Below the pieces are notes generated by a model. The model saw only the letters and a program-made list of their open reading frames with translations, was not told where the DNA came from and made no database searches. This document shows positions 1-8,700 of a stretch of 51,603 bases of DNA, in pieces. Both the position numbers and the translations under genes were made by a program. Within the stretch, counting starts at the first letter, position 1; each line of letters starts with the position of its first letter. The stretch is from a virus: the IMG/VR virus record IMGVR_UViG_3300043395_002760, positions 1 to 51,603 of that record. One strand, written 5' to 3'.

Positions 1-162
1 GTTGAAGCATACGTTGATCGCTTGCTTGACAACATGAGCACCAAAGATCTGCTGCGAATTGTAGGAGATCAGATGGAAGAAACTCTGCAAAGTTATACTG
101 ATGAAGAGTTAATCTCTGAGGTTGAATCATACTATCCCGATCTGCTGGAAGAAGAGGTCTGA
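1..162 (+). CDS. Hypothetical protein, 3' end only
   Basis: An open frame enters from the left edge and stops with TGA at 160-162, giving the last 53 residues of a protein whose start lies outside the window. The fragment is strongly acidic, ends in LLEEEV, and looks entirely helical. It contains the stretch MSTKDLLRIVGDQMEE, a style I associate with short unknown cyanophage proteins, but I cannot name a family. A G/C-rich hairpin follows at 219-258. An internal ATG at codon 12 could make a shorter product, but the uninterrupted upstream frame argues for a truncated longer gene. Confidence 0.6.
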   Translation, partial: VEAYVDRLLDNMSTKDLLRIVGDQMEETLQSYTDEELISEVESYYPDLLEEEV

Positions 163-218
163 TGCAGATACGCTGAAAAACCCGCCAACGGTCTCCAGCG
201 TCCTATTATGAAGATACA

Positions 219-258
219 GGAGGGGGTCGGCAGGGACGCTCTCCCTCTCCCCCCCTCC
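219..258 (+). terminator. Nested G/C-rich hairpin, possible terminator or processing site
   Basis: GGAGGGGG (219-226) pairs perfectly with CCCCCTCC (251-258). Inside the loop AGGGA (232-236) pairs with TCCCT (242-246). There is no T-run after the stem, so intrinsic termination is uncertain. It lies between two small genes. Confidence 0.45.
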
Positions 259-276
259 AAATTCACTTTCAGGATC

Positions 277-432
277 ATGAACTTCCGTACCCGTTGCAAC
301 ACTCCTACCCGCTTCACTCTTGCTGAGATCGAAGCACAATGCAAAAAGGCAATTCTGGAGGCAGGTCTTCCTAAGCGTCAAACTCCCTGCCCCAAAGGTC
401 ATTCTGCCGTTTGGCAATGTGCCTGCAAATAG
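277..432 (+). CDS. Small hypothetical protein, 51 aa
   Basis: I start this gene at ATG 277 and not at the in-frame ATG at 208, because the longer version would run through the perfect hairpin at 219-258. The leader before 277 also resembles the one before the next gene (TTCACT ... ATCATG). The product has four cysteines, CPKGH and WQCAC near the C terminus plus one at residue 6 and one near residue 21, so a small metal-bound fold is possible. No family is recognised. The codons are richer in C-ending triplets than those of the tail genes downstream. Confidence 0.5.
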   Translation: MNFRTRCNTPTRFTLAEIEAQCKKAILEAGLPKRQTPCPKGHSAVWQCACK

Positions 433-442
433 TATTCTTCAA

Positions 443-461
443 GGGGGACTAATCCTCCCCC
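443..461 (+). terminator. G/C hairpin between small genes
   Basis: GGGGGA (443-448) pairs with TCCCCC (456-461) around a 7-nt loop, just after the stop at 430-432. There is no following T-run. Position and style match the hairpins at 219-258 and 1214-1234. Confidence 0.4.
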
Positions 462-484
462 ATTCTTCACTCTCTCTTAGAATC

Positions 485-664
485 ATGAAAGACTACGTTC
501 CTCAACACTTCCGCCCTTTTACTGATGTGAATGAGGTGATGCGTGAATTAGAGGCAATGAGTATTCAATACGGTTTGCCTATTGCCTATCTGATGCAAGA
601 GTTCGTGGTTGATGGCATTCTGCAGATCGACACTTCATACGTTCCCCCCGCATGTTCTAACTGA
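485..664 (+). CDS. Small hypothetical protein, 59 aa
   Basis: The start chosen is ATG 485, directly after the hairpin and after a leader that repeats the pattern upstream of the 277 gene. A longer in-frame reading from 320 would overlap the previous gene in another frame and is not supported. The product looks helical (FTDVNEVMRELEAMSIQYG) with no membrane segment and no motif I recognise. It sits in a run of five consecutive genes of 44 to 60 residues, which is typical of accessory gene clusters in large phages. Confidence 0.55.
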   Translation: MKDYVPQHFRPFTDVNEVMRELEAMSIQYGLPIAYLMQEFVVDGILQIDTSYVPPACSN

Positions 665-673
665 GATTGAATC

Positions 674-808
674 ATGAAAACACAAGTTCGCTTCTGGTGT
701 CCTATCTCTGCCACGTGGAAGAACCTCTGGTTTGTGACATACTCTGAGGCATGTTCCATGACTGACTTCCTCATTGCTTGTGGAACTAAGGCATCGATTG
801 TAATCTGA
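674..808 (+). CDS. Small hypothetical protein, 44 aa
   Basis: ATG 674 to TGA 806-808 encodes 44 residues. The start lies 9 bases after the previous stop and has the same ATCATG context as its two upstream neighbours, with no clear Shine-Dalgarno sequence. The peptide is rich in aromatic residues and cysteine (FWCPISATWKNLWF) and ends in a hydrophobic CGTKASIVI. It is too short for a confident family call. Support comes from tight packing, conserved start context and lack of a better overlapping frame. Confidence 0.45.
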   Translation: MKTQVRFWCPISATWKNLWFVTYSEACSMTDFLIACGTKASIVI

Positions 809-867
809 ATTCATGGGAATGTGTTTGCCCTAAAGTTACACTTACTGTCCTATTCTTTCTTTTGATT

Positions 868-1026
868 ATGTCTCGCGACGTTCTGATTTCTCTGCTTAGC
901 AAAGGTCAAGATGGTAACCAAATTCTCCAAATTCTGGATGCACTTACTGATGGGAGCGTTTCTGCTTCCAATTCTGAGGTTTCTGATTCGCTAAATCTTT
1001 CTGTTCAACTCTTCCCCGGTGCATGA
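868..1026 (+). CDS. Small hypothetical protein, 52 aa
   Basis: ATG 868 to TGA 1024-1026 encodes 52 residues beginning MSRDVLISLLSKGQDGNQIL. The first half is probably helical and the second half is Ser-rich and acidic. In large phages and bacteria, similar short proteins with a GxxGxxIL-like turn followed by a disordered tail are common and mostly uncharacterised. The stop overlaps the next start within ATGATGATG, so the two genes are probably translated in a coupled manner. No function can be assigned. Confidence 0.5.
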   Translation: MSRDVLISLLSKGQDGNQILQILDALTDGSVSASNSEVSDSLNLSVQLFPGA

Positions 1027-1205
1027 TGATGTCCAAGCGTATGCTCCTTCAAGCAGCAGATTCTGATGGTTATGTGACCTGGAAGCAAGCACGTAGGTTT
1101 GCACAAGGTCATGATTGGTTTGATGAGTTTGTTGATACATTTAAGGCATGTGCATGGGGTGATAAGGTTTATGCTGAAGATCTGTTAGATTGGGCGGGAT
1201 ACTGA
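1023..1205 (+). CDS. Small hypothetical protein, 60 aa
   Basis: The reading frame opens at ATG 1023 inside the previous stop. Two further in-frame ATG codons follow immediately, so the true start may be 1023, 1026 or a few codons later. The product is a compact mixed-charge protein with three tryptophans, residues YVTWKQARRFAQGHDWFDEF being the most distinctive stretch. It could be a small helical DNA- or protein-binding module, but I recognise no family. It closes the small-gene cluster and is followed by a hairpin at 1214-1234. Confidence 0.55.
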   Translation: MMMSKRMLLQAADSDGYVTWKQARRFAQGHDWFDEFVDTFKACAWGDKVYAEDLLDWAGY

Positions 1206-1213
1206 TAATCAAC

Positions 1214-1234
1214 GGGGGTCCATTCGTGACCCCC
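1214..1234 (+). terminator. Perfect 7-bp hairpin closing the small-gene cluster
   Basis: GGGGGTC (1214-1220), loop CATTCGT, GACCCCC (1228-1234). The hairpin begins 9 bases after the stop of the 60-aa gene. The following bases are AGTATAG, not a T-run, so it may terminate inefficiently or protect a 3' end. Confidence 0.5.
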
Positions 1235-1409
1235 AGTATAGTATTCGTTCGTATTCGTGATTGACAGTTATTATGATGCGGATGTGCCGCGTTTATGCGG
1301 GCATAGCGTGATTAAGGCCCCCCTTAGCTAAATTGAAGGGTCCCCCTAGACTACAGAGGTGACAAATCGAGAGTGATATCTCACATGCATAAAAAATTTC
1401 CGGGACCCA

Positions 1410-1478
1410 CCAAGACTCTCCAAGGGTCGCCAAGACTCTCCAAGGGGGGCAAAGGGATCTCCAAGTCCCCTCCAAGGG
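1410..1478 (+). repeat. Short direct repeats, unit CCAAGACTCTCCAAGGG
   Basis: Two identical 17-base copies occupy 1410-1426 and 1430-1446, a spacing of 20 bases. Two degenerate copies of the CTCCAAG core follow at 1459-1465 and 1470-1478. The array is non-coding in the forward frames I accept. Confidence 0.75.
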
Positions 1479-1534
1479 ACCCCCAAAGAAAAAAATCTGC
1501 GGGTTAAAAAAATTTTCCGGGGGGTTGACAACTA

Positions 1535-1541
1535 CTAAATA
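1535..1541 (+). promoter_or_regulatory. Late-promoter-like motif CTAAATA
   Basis: CTAAATA lies 36 bases before the glycosyltransferase start and matches the T4 late -10 element TATAAATA at six of its last seven bases. It is the only such motif in the intergenic interval and would start the structural block. Confidence 0.5.
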
Positions 1542-1576
1542 GGACGATAAAATGAGTTTGAAGTGTTCTTAAAATT

Positions 1577-2353
1577 ATGGCAAAAGGATTTAGAGTTAAA
1601 GCGAAACCGCCGACAGCTGGCACGGGCCCCGAGACTTCCTGGGACTACGCAGCCATTAAAGAGCGTATGCGCGGAAAAACAATCGTGTTTTGCCTGCCAG
1701 GGCGCGGTTGTTCATTTACATTTCTCAAAGCGTTTGTGCAACTCTGCTTTGATATGGTACAGAGCGGTCTGAGTATTCAGATCTCTCAGGATTACTCCTC
1801 CATGGTCAACTTCGCCCGCTGTAAGTGCCTTGGAGCAAACGTGCTGAGGGGTCCCAATCAGGTTCCCTGGGACGGCAAACTTCCTTACGATTATCAACTG
1901 TGGATCGACAGCGACATCGTATTCAACACAGAAAAATTCTGGCAATTGTGCGATCTTGCACTGTCTGAGGACGGCACGGAACGTGAAGTCACCGCAGGAT
2001 GGTATGCAACAGAGGATGGGCACACTACCTCAGTTGCTCACTGGTTGGAGGAAGAGGACTTCCGTAACAACGGTGGTGTGATGAATCACGAGACCGTAGA
2101 GACCATGGCACGTCGCAAGAAGCCCTTCACAGTAGATTACACTGGGTTTGGTTGGGTTCTCATTAAGAAGGGTGTCTTTGAGAATCTCGAATATCCTTGG
2201 TTTGCTCCTAAGATGCAAGTCTTTGAGTCTGGAGCAGTTCAAGACATGTGTGGAGAAGATGTGTCATTCTGTCTTGATGCAAAAGAAAGGGGATTTGAAA
2301 TCTGGTGCGACCCTCGTATTCGCGTTGGTCACGAAAAGACTCGTATTATTTGA
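1577..2353 (+). CDS. GT-A fold glycosyltransferase
   Basis: The 258-residue protein would transfer a sugar from a nucleotide-sugar donor. Visible evidence is a beta strand FCLPGRGCS near residues 38-46, the metal-binding DxD motif as WIDSDIVF at 109-116, a FGWVLIKKGVFE segment near 191-202, and GEDVSFC at 226-232. Late comes His252 in VGHEK, placed like the final metal ligand of GT-A enzymes. No signal peptide or membrane segment is seen. It is first in the late block before the baseplate genes. The acceptor cannot be deduced; virion proteins, DNA or host surface glycans are all possible. The start at 1577 follows a weak AT-rich leader. Confidence 0.75.
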   Translation: MAKGFRVKAKPPTAGTGPETSWDYAAIKERMRGKTIVFCLPGRGCSFTFLKAFVQLCFDMVQSGLSIQISQDYSSMVNFARCKCLGANVLRGPNQVPWDGKLPYDYQLWIDSDIVFNTEKFWQLCDLALSEDGTEREVTAGWYATEDGHTTSVAHWLEEEDFRNNGGVMNHETVETMARRKKPFTVDYTGFGWVLIKKGVFENLEYPWFAPKMQVFESGAVQDMCGEDVSFCLDAKERGFEIWCDPRIRVGHEKTRII

Positions 2354-2389
2354 TTTTCTCGTTTTATACACAAAGGAGTTTAATTTATT

Positions 2390-2530
2390 ATGGCAAAGCG
2401 TCCTAGTTTCACTGGTGCTCAAAAGATCGAATCCAAGCCGAAGAAGTCTCGTCAAGGAAGGGGTCATCACACCAAACTAAGTGCTACGTCTCGCAATGGG
2501 CGCAATAAGCGTTATAGGGGACAAGGTTGA
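2390..2530 (+). CDS. Very basic 46-aa protein
   Basis: ATG 2390 to TGA 2528-2530 encodes a peptide starting MAKRPSFTGAQKIESKPKKS and ending KRYRGQG. It has a strong Shine-Dalgarno AAGGAG about ten bases upstream. About a third of residues are Lys, Arg or His and only one is acidic, so it probably binds nucleic acid or an acidic partner and is disordered. The gene stops exactly where the next begins (TGA directly followed by ATG), suggesting coupled translation. I recall similar short basic proteins in this place in cyanophages but know no function for them. Confidence 0.7.
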   Translation: MAKRPSFTGAQKIESKPKKSRQGRGHHTKLSATSRNGRNKRYRGQG

Positions 2531-3136
2531 ATGGAAACTTCAGATGAATGGAACCAAATTCATTTGAAAGATCTTTGGGTTTATAACAAACTCAATTTGA
2601 GTAGGGTTTTGGGTTATGCATGTGGTCCCGCTGGAGCACGTGTTCCAAAACCCTCTTTTTATATGGTGCGACCATCCATGAATTTAAATGGAATGAGTCA
2701 ACATGCGAAAAAAATGTTTCTGTATGATCATACAGATCACATCTATCCAAGTGATTTTTGGTGTGAATATTTTGAAGGGCATCATATTTCAGTTGACTAT
2801 TACGAAAAGAAACCAATTCTTACTGTAATTGGTAGTCGTGATAGAGAAGATCTTTTTTACAAATGGACCCGTTGGTTCAAATTGGAAGATTATACCATCA
2901 AATTTCCAGAGATTTTAAACGATTTAGTTGGAGATTACCCCTACATTAACTGTGAATTCATTGGTGAACGGTTAATTGAGGTTCATTTTCGTCAAAATCC
3001 AAATTTTCAATATAATAATAGAGTCGCAGTTCCAATTTGGAGAGGCGATGAGGTCAATCAGGTTCGTTATATTCAAGAAGGATACCGTTGGATTGACGCT
3101 CCAGCTTATGAAAGACTAGGTTTTTATGTTAAATAG
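2531..3136 (+). CDS. Possible ATP-grasp-like ligase protein, 201 aa
   Basis: The protein shows motifs that suggest, but do not prove, an ATP-grasp carboxylate-amine ligase core. FYMVRPSMNLNGMS resembles the strand carrying the phosphate-binding loop, FWCEYFEGHHISVDYY the linker and hinge region, and LIEVHFRQNP the strand with the metal-binding Glu and Asn of that fold. At 201 residues it is shorter than usual ATP-grasp enzymes (about 300), so it would be a reduced form. It does not resemble T4 gp53, which I considered because of its position ahead of gp25. It abuts the basic 46-aa gene upstream with no gap and is followed after 7 bases by a small acidic gene. Confidence 0.45.
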   Translation: METSDEWNQIHLKDLWVYNKLNLSRVLGYACGPAGARVPKPSFYMVRPSMNLNGMSQHAKKMFLYDHTDHIYPSDFWCEYFEGHHISVDYYEKKPILTVIGSRDREDLFYKWTRWFKLEDYTIKFPEILNDLVGDYPYINCEFIGERLIEVHFRQNPNFQYNNRVAVPIWRGDEVNQVRYIQEGYRWIDAPAYERLGFYVK

Positions 3137-3143
3137 GTAAAAA

Positions 3144-3443
3144 ATGTCAAATCAACACGAAAAAAATCAAGAGATTATGCGCGAATTGTGGCAAAATGAG
3201 GATTTAAGTGATTTGGAAGCAAATCCTTCCACTTTTGAAGGCAATCATTTTGCTCACGGGTCAGGTTTTCATAAAGCAAGAATGCTTCGTGAGATAAATC
3301 ATGATAATGACACCCCAAAACGTCATGATTTCGTGGTTCAAAACGAACTTCATGAGAAAATTCGTAATGATGAGGATTATGATGATTGGGATTATGGAAC
3401 TGAACCCACATATGGGAAAAAATGGGAGAATAACCTGGAATAA
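3144..3443 (+). CDS. Hypothetical acidic protein, 99 aa
   Basis: The 99-residue product is highly charged and hydrophilic, with many Asn, Asp, Glu and His, including NEDYDDWDYGTEPTYG near the C terminus. No hydrophobic core or membrane helix is visible, so it may be flexible or need a partner. No family is recognised. It follows the ATP-grasp-like gene by 7 bases and precedes the late promoter of the baseplate block. The antisense frames over this gene are only shadows. Confidence 0.6.
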   Translation: MSNQHEKNQEIMRELWQNEDLSDLEANPSTFEGNHFAHGSGFHKARMLREINHDNDTPKRHDFVVQNELHEKIRNDEDYDDWDYGTEPTYGKKWENNLE

Positions 3444-3447
3444 TACA

Positions 3448-3455
3448 CATAAATA
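3448..3455 (+). promoter_or_regulatory. Late promoter motif CATAAATA before gp25
   Basis: CATAAATA matches the T4 late -10 consensus at seven of eight bases and lies 22 bases before the gp25 start. It is the last clear motif before 18897, so it may drive a transcript of about 15 kb. Confidence 0.65.
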
Positions 3456-3477
3456 AGGTAGATTTATTATCTTATTC

Positions 3478-3879
3478 ATGCCAGTTCAACGGGTAAGTAG
3501 AGGATTTAAAGATTTAAGCATGTCGTTTTTGGCAAATCCTGTCAATTATGACCTAATTGCACTCAAAAATGAGTCTGCAATTGCACGTGCTGTCAGAAAT
3601 CTGGTCCTCACTCAACCCGGAGAACGGTTTTTTAATGACAATTTGGGTTCCAGAGTGAGTGCTGCACTGTTTGAGAACATGGATGAAATTACTGCTGGAT
3701 TTATTCAGCAGGAAATAGAAGATACAATCAATACATATGAACCCAGAGTTAAATTAATTGAAGTTATAGTCTCACCTAACTTCGACAATAATGAATTTAA
3801 TGTGACCGTTTCTTACGAAATAGTTGGAATTGACGTTCCGGCACAACAATTAACATTTGCTCTTCAGCCAACTCGATAA
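3478..3879 (+). CDS. 25: Baseplate wedge subunit gp25
   Basis: At 133 residues the length equals that of T4 gp25 (132). The family signature of gpW/gp25 proteins is clear: a disordered start, FLANPVNYDLIALKNESAIARAVRNLVLTQPGERFF (residues ~18-53), then the NLGSRVSAALFE turn and the beta strand VTVSYEIVG near the C terminus. In T4, gp25 joins gp6 and gp53 in the inner baseplate and its relative in contractile injection systems helps start the sheath. The gene is followed without a gap by gp6, its structural partner. Confidence 0.95.
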   Translation: MPVQRVSRGFKDLSMSFLANPVNYDLIALKNESAIARAVRNLVLTQPGERFFNDNLGSRVSAALFENMDEITAGFIQQEIEDTINTYEPRVKLIEVIVSPNFDNNEFNVTVSYEIVGIDVPAQQLTFALQPTR

Positions 3880-5790
3880 ATGGCACTAGTAAACTTCACA
3901 AATCTGGATTTTGATCAGATAAAATCATCAATCATAGAATATCTGATATCAAACTCAGATTTTTCCGATTATGATTTTGAAGGATCCAATCTGTCAACGA
4001 TTATAGATGTTTTAGCATTTAACACCTATATCTCATCATATAACGCCAATATGTTGAGTAATGAGGTGTTTATTGATAGTGCTACGCTAAGGGAAAACGT
4101 AGTCTCCCTAGCAAAGCAAATAGGATATCTTCCACGATCTAGAAGAGCATCTAGAGCATCAATATCATTTACAGTAGATACTACAGATTCCCCGAACAAA
4201 TCCACCACAATTACCCTCCAGAAGGGTCTTGTATGCACCAGCAACGCCCGTTTCGGATCACAGAGTTATACCTTTGCCATTCAGGATGATGTGACCGTTC
4301 CAGTCGTTTCTGGAGTGGCATCCTTCAATAATGTTTACGTCTATGAGGGGTCATATGTAACCGCAGAATATACTGTTGATGAGAACAATCCAAATCAAAA
4401 ATTTTTACTTGACAATGAGGGAGTTGATACATCATTAATTAGAGTTACTGTATTTGATCCTGGTTCAAATACTGGTGTTAAATATCAACTGTCAAATAAT
4501 TTGATTGATGTAAATTCCACATCAAGAGTTTATTTTCTGCAAGAAATTGCTGATGAAAGATATGAAATTATTTTTGGTGATGGAATTTTTGGAAACAAGT
4601 TGATAAATGGAAGCAGAATTGAAATTTCATATCATGTGTCAAATGGAGAAAGTGGAAATGGTGTTGCCGGTTTCACTTTTAATGGCCGCCTGCGCGATAA
4701 TAATGATACCGTAATCTCTGCAGGAATCTCTGTACTTACCGCAGACACGTCATCAAGATTTGGGACACCAATTGAAAGCGCAGAGTCCATTCGTAGATAC
4801 GCACCAAAAATTTATGAAGCTCATAACAGAGCAGTCACTGCAACTGATTATGAATCAATCATTCCAATCATTTTTCCAGAAACTGAATCAATTTCCGTAT
4901 TTGGTGGTGAGGATCTAAATCCACCACAATTCGGAAAGGTTTTTATTACTATCAAACCAATTAATGGTACATATATTCCATCATCAATTAAAGACAATCT
5001 TAAGAGAACACTTCGTAAGTATTCTGTTGCTGGAATTGTACCGGAGATACTAGATCTCAAGTATCTCTATGTTGAGGTTGATTGCACTGCTTACTACAAC
5101 ACGAATACGAGTTTGAGTTCAAGTGCCGTCCGAACTAAGATCATTAACAATATTGAAAGATATGCAGATTCAACTGAACTGAATCGCTACGGTGCAAGAT
5201 TTAAGTATAGTAAATTCCTTAAGCTCATTGATGATAGTGATGCATCTGTAACATCAAACATAACTACTTTGGCAATGAGAAGAGATCTTCGCATTGCGCT
5301 TGGGAAATATGCTGATTATGAGATTTGTTACGGAAATGCTTTCCACATAAAGAATATTAATGGATACAATATCAAGTCATCTGGGTTTAAGATAAGTGGG
5401 GTTTACGATTTCGTTTACTTAACTGACATACCAAACGCAGATCTGAAAACCGGAAAAATTATATTCTTTAAACTTGATGTTAGTGGTGGTGTTGGAACCA
5501 TAGTTAGAAAGAATGCGGGAATAGTAGATTATGAAAAAGGTGAGATTGTTTTATATCCATTAAATATTATTGAAACCACAAAATTTGATTCCGCAGATTC
5601 AATTGTTGAAATTTCGGTTTCACCAAAATCAAATGATGTCATCGGATTACAGGATCTTTATTTGCAGCTAGATATTAATAACACTTCTGTCAACATGTTG
5701 GCAGATCCGATTACATCAGGATCAGATTTTTCTGGTTCAACCTATACGGTTACTTCAAGTTACTCAAACGGTGCACTCGTCAGACTATAA
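3880..5790 (+). CDS. 6: Baseplate wedge subunit gp6
   Basis: The 636-residue protein is close to T4 gp6 (660). The N-terminal portion (NLDFDQIKSSIIEYLISNS, then NTYISSYNANMLSNEVFIDSATLRENVVSLAKQIGYLPRSRRAS around residues 46-90) is the conserved J-like baseplate region. VTATDYESIIPIIFPE and the FITIKP strand region further on fit the gpJ/gp6 fold. Two gp6 copies per wedge form the iris ring of the T4 baseplate. The start codon follows the gp25 stop immediately and its own stop is 3 bases from gp7, so the three are one translational unit. Confidence 0.93.
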   Translation: MALVNFTNLDFDQIKSSIIEYLISNSDFSDYDFEGSNLSTIIDVLAFNTYISSYNANMLSNEVFIDSATLRENVVSLAKQIGYLPRSRRASRASISFTVDTTDSPNKSTTITLQKGLVCTSNARFGSQSYTFAIQDDVTVPVVSGVASFNNVYVYEGSYVTAEYTVDENNPNQKFLLDNEGVDTSLIRVTVFDPGSNTGVKYQLSNNLIDVNSTSRVYFLQEIADERYEIIFGDGIFGNKLINGSRIEISYHVSNGESGNGVAGFTFNGRLRDNNDTVISAGISVLTADTSSRFGTPIESAESIRRYAPKIYEAHNRAVTATDYESIIPIIFPETESISVFGGEDLNPPQFGKVFITIKPINGTYIPSSIKDNLKRTLRKYSVAGIVPEILDLKYLYVEVDCTAYYNTNTSLSSSAVRTKIINNIERYADSTELNRYGARFKYSKFLKLIDDSDASVTSNITTLAMRRDLRIALGKYADYEICYGNAFHIKNINGYNIKSSGFKISGVYDFVYLTDIPNADLKTGKIIFFKLDVSGGVGTIVRKNAGIVDYEKGEIVLYPLNIIETTKFDSADSIVEISVSPKSNDVIGLQDLYLQLDINNTSVNMLADPITSGSDFSGSTYTVTSSYSNGALVRL

Positions 5791-5793
5791 GCA

Positions 5794-8700
5794 ATGAATG
5801 ATACTAGAATTAAGATAAGTTCAATTCTTGAAAGTCAGCTTCCCGACTTCATAAAAGAGGAATTCCCATTTGCTGAGGAATTTCTAAGACAATATTACAT
5901 AGCTAATGAGTATTCTGGGGGTCCATTAGATCTTCTCCATAATATTGATAAGCATGTATCTCTTGATGCTGTAACAAATGTAGTGAGTTCAACTACACTT
6001 ACATCTGACGTAAGTACCTCAACTGATAGGATCTATGTTGAGTCAACAGGTGGTTTCCCAGATCGTTATGGATTGATTCAGATTGACGATGAAATTATTC
6101 TGTATCAAACTAAAGAATCCACTTATTTTGATGGTTGTACTCGTGGATTTAGTGGCGTTTCGTCTTTGGAATCAAATATTCCAGATGAGTTAATTTTCTC
6201 AGAGACTGTTGCAGCAATTCATGAAAATGAAGCAGAAGTTAAAAATCTGAGTGTCTTATTCTTACAACAATTCCTGACCAAAATTAAGTCACTGATTGCC
6301 CCAGGATTTAAAAAAAGAGAACTTGCAGAAGATCTAAACGAAGGAATATTTCTTTCTCATATTAAAGACTTTTATTCATCAAAAGGAACTGAGGTTTCCT
6401 TTAAAATTCTTTTTAATGCCCTATATGGAAGAAATGTAGATCTAATTCGCCCAAGGGATTTTCTAATTGAACCATCTGACGCAGAATTTAGAATTACAAA
6501 GGATCTTGTAGTAGAGGCGATTTCGGGAAACCCAGAAAAATTATTAAATGCCACCATTTTTCAAGATGAAAATGACTTTATCTTTAGAGCAAGTGGTGCT
6601 GTAACTCAAGTAGAACGTATTTTAAGGGGAGATAAAGAATTTTATATTCTTAGCTTAGACTCCGACTATAATAGAGATATTAACGTATCCAGTGGTACGA
6701 TTGCTGGTACATTTTCAATTCACCCAAAAACCAAAAATATTTCTGAAGCATCTGCCGGAAATACAGTATTAGATGTTGATTCTACAATTGGGTTTCCACA
6801 ATCAGGACAACTCAGAGTAGATCTTGCCAATAGAGCAACGATTTATATCGATTACACATCAAAATCAACAACACAATTCTTTGGGTGTAGTGGAATTGTA
6901 GATAATATCCCAATAAATTCGGAAATTAAACTCCATTCGGTAGGAGGAAAGGAAATCTATGTATATGGATATGGTGGATTAGAGAGAGAAAAAATAGAAG
7001 TTAGGGTAAATGGAGTAATTTCTAATTTAACAATACCAGGAAAACCACCAGTTCAACTTTCACCCGGAGATAGAATTAACATAAAAAGTCTTGGTGAGAA
7101 CCTGACTTCAAAAAAAGCAAATAATTGGATTTTCAATATTCCGGTTGTTTATGATATTTCATCAATATCAGAACCTTCGGGAACATCTTTCATCTATACG
7201 GTTTCTACATTTGACACTCATGATTTTAAAGTTGGAAATCAGGTCACTTTTATTGCAACAGATGGATCCACATTTACGGGTGGATATATTTCATCCATCA
7301 TCAATCTGACTACCGTTCAGGTAACTCAGAATAGTTTGATTCCGAATAAAGATAGAATTAAGTCCATTAAGAATAATTTACTTAAGGCTGCAGTCAATGA
7401 TCCGGTTAGATATCCAGAAATTGTACAATACAATACAAATATACAAAATGTTTATTGTAGCGAAACTGACAAGGATGAATTGTATGTAACATCTGCTTCA
7501 ATTCCAACATATCTTGGTCAAAATTTGGATCTTGAAGACAGATCAATAGAATTTTCTGGATCATTTAATGGAAAGGATCTAGTTTTCCAAACAGAACATT
7601 CATTTTATACTGGAGATTCTGTAATCTATAGACCAGCGAATGATGAGAATTCAATCGCATCTGAGGGGATTTATTTTGTAAGGGTCATTTCTCCCACATC
7701 AATTCGCCTTGCAAAATCACGTGATAATATTTTCAATGCAGATCTAACTGGGGATGATAGTTACTATGTGTCATTCTCTGGAACCATCAATCCTGGATAT
7801 GAAAGTAGAATAGAATTAACCGATTTCTCTTTCAGAAATCTACAGAAACAGCCAGTAGAATCTCAAAGATTAATAAGAAAAATCTCTAATCCAGAATTTG
7901 ATAACTCTGAACACACAACTCCTTCTGGCCAGATTGGTATATTTATCAATGGAGTTGAAATTATCAACTACAAATCCAGAAATTTTGTGTATCATGGTCC
8001 AATTGATGATGTTGCAGTAACTGCCGGTGGAACTGGATACGATATTATTAACCCACCATCACTTATTATAAGTGATCCATCTGGTGTTGGAGCGACTGGT
8101 AATCTATCAATTTCCGGATCATTATCTAGAGTTGATATTCAAAATCCTGGTTTTGATTTCATTGAAGATCCTGTTATTGAATTGACAGGTGGTGCTGGAG
8201 AAGGGGCAAGAGCAATTGCCAATTTAATTGAATTTTCTCATAAAGTATTTTTTAATTCATCATCTGCATCTGGGGTTAATATAACAACCGATGTTATTGG
8301 GTTTTCCACTTATCATGGATTTAGGAATTATGAGCAGGTGATTTATAATCCAGAAAATCAGCAAATTATTAGTGGATTGACAACAAATGCATCATACTAT
8401 ATTTCATTCCCATCTGGACATAATGGCACCAAAATTCTACTTCACAAATCATTATCTGATGCAGCATCCGGAATTAATACAGTATCTTTAGATTCTCTTG
8501 GTTACGGTTTACAATCATTTACATCAACCATTAGGAAGAAAAAAATTGGTTCTATAACCATATCAGATCCGGGATCTGGATATAAAACAAGAAAAGTTAG
8601 ATGTTCTCCTTCGGATATTGATATTACTGCCAATATCTTAAATATAAAATCCCATGGATATAATAGTGGGGAGAAAATTGTTTATTATCCATCAGCAACT

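Larger units (their letters stand above)
1206..1576. other. Non-coding interval of 371 bases with repeats and a promoter
   Basis: I find no credible gene here. It holds, in order, a perfect 7-bp hairpin (1214-1234), two copies of GTATTCGT ten bases apart (1241 and 1251), G/C-rich blocks, four short CTCCAAG repeats (1410-1478), A/T runs flanking TTCCGGG-type blocks, and a late-promoter-like CTAAATA at 1535. It separates the small-gene cluster from the structural genes. Confidence 0.6.

Noticed and set aside
1261-1277. TTGACA followed by TATGAT, resembling a sigma-70 promoter
   Set aside because: The two boxes are only five bases apart, far from the 16-18 needed.
1293-1531. Two overlapping minus-strand frames with repeated LGESWR/LATLGESW sequence
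   Set aside because: The repeats come from the DNA repeats at 1410-1478; no ribosome site or neighbouring minus-strand gene supports them.
2531-3136. Assignment of this gene as baseplate gp53
   Set aside because: Position ahead of gp25 suggested it, but the sequence lacks the gp53 pattern and looks more like a shortened ATP-grasp protein.
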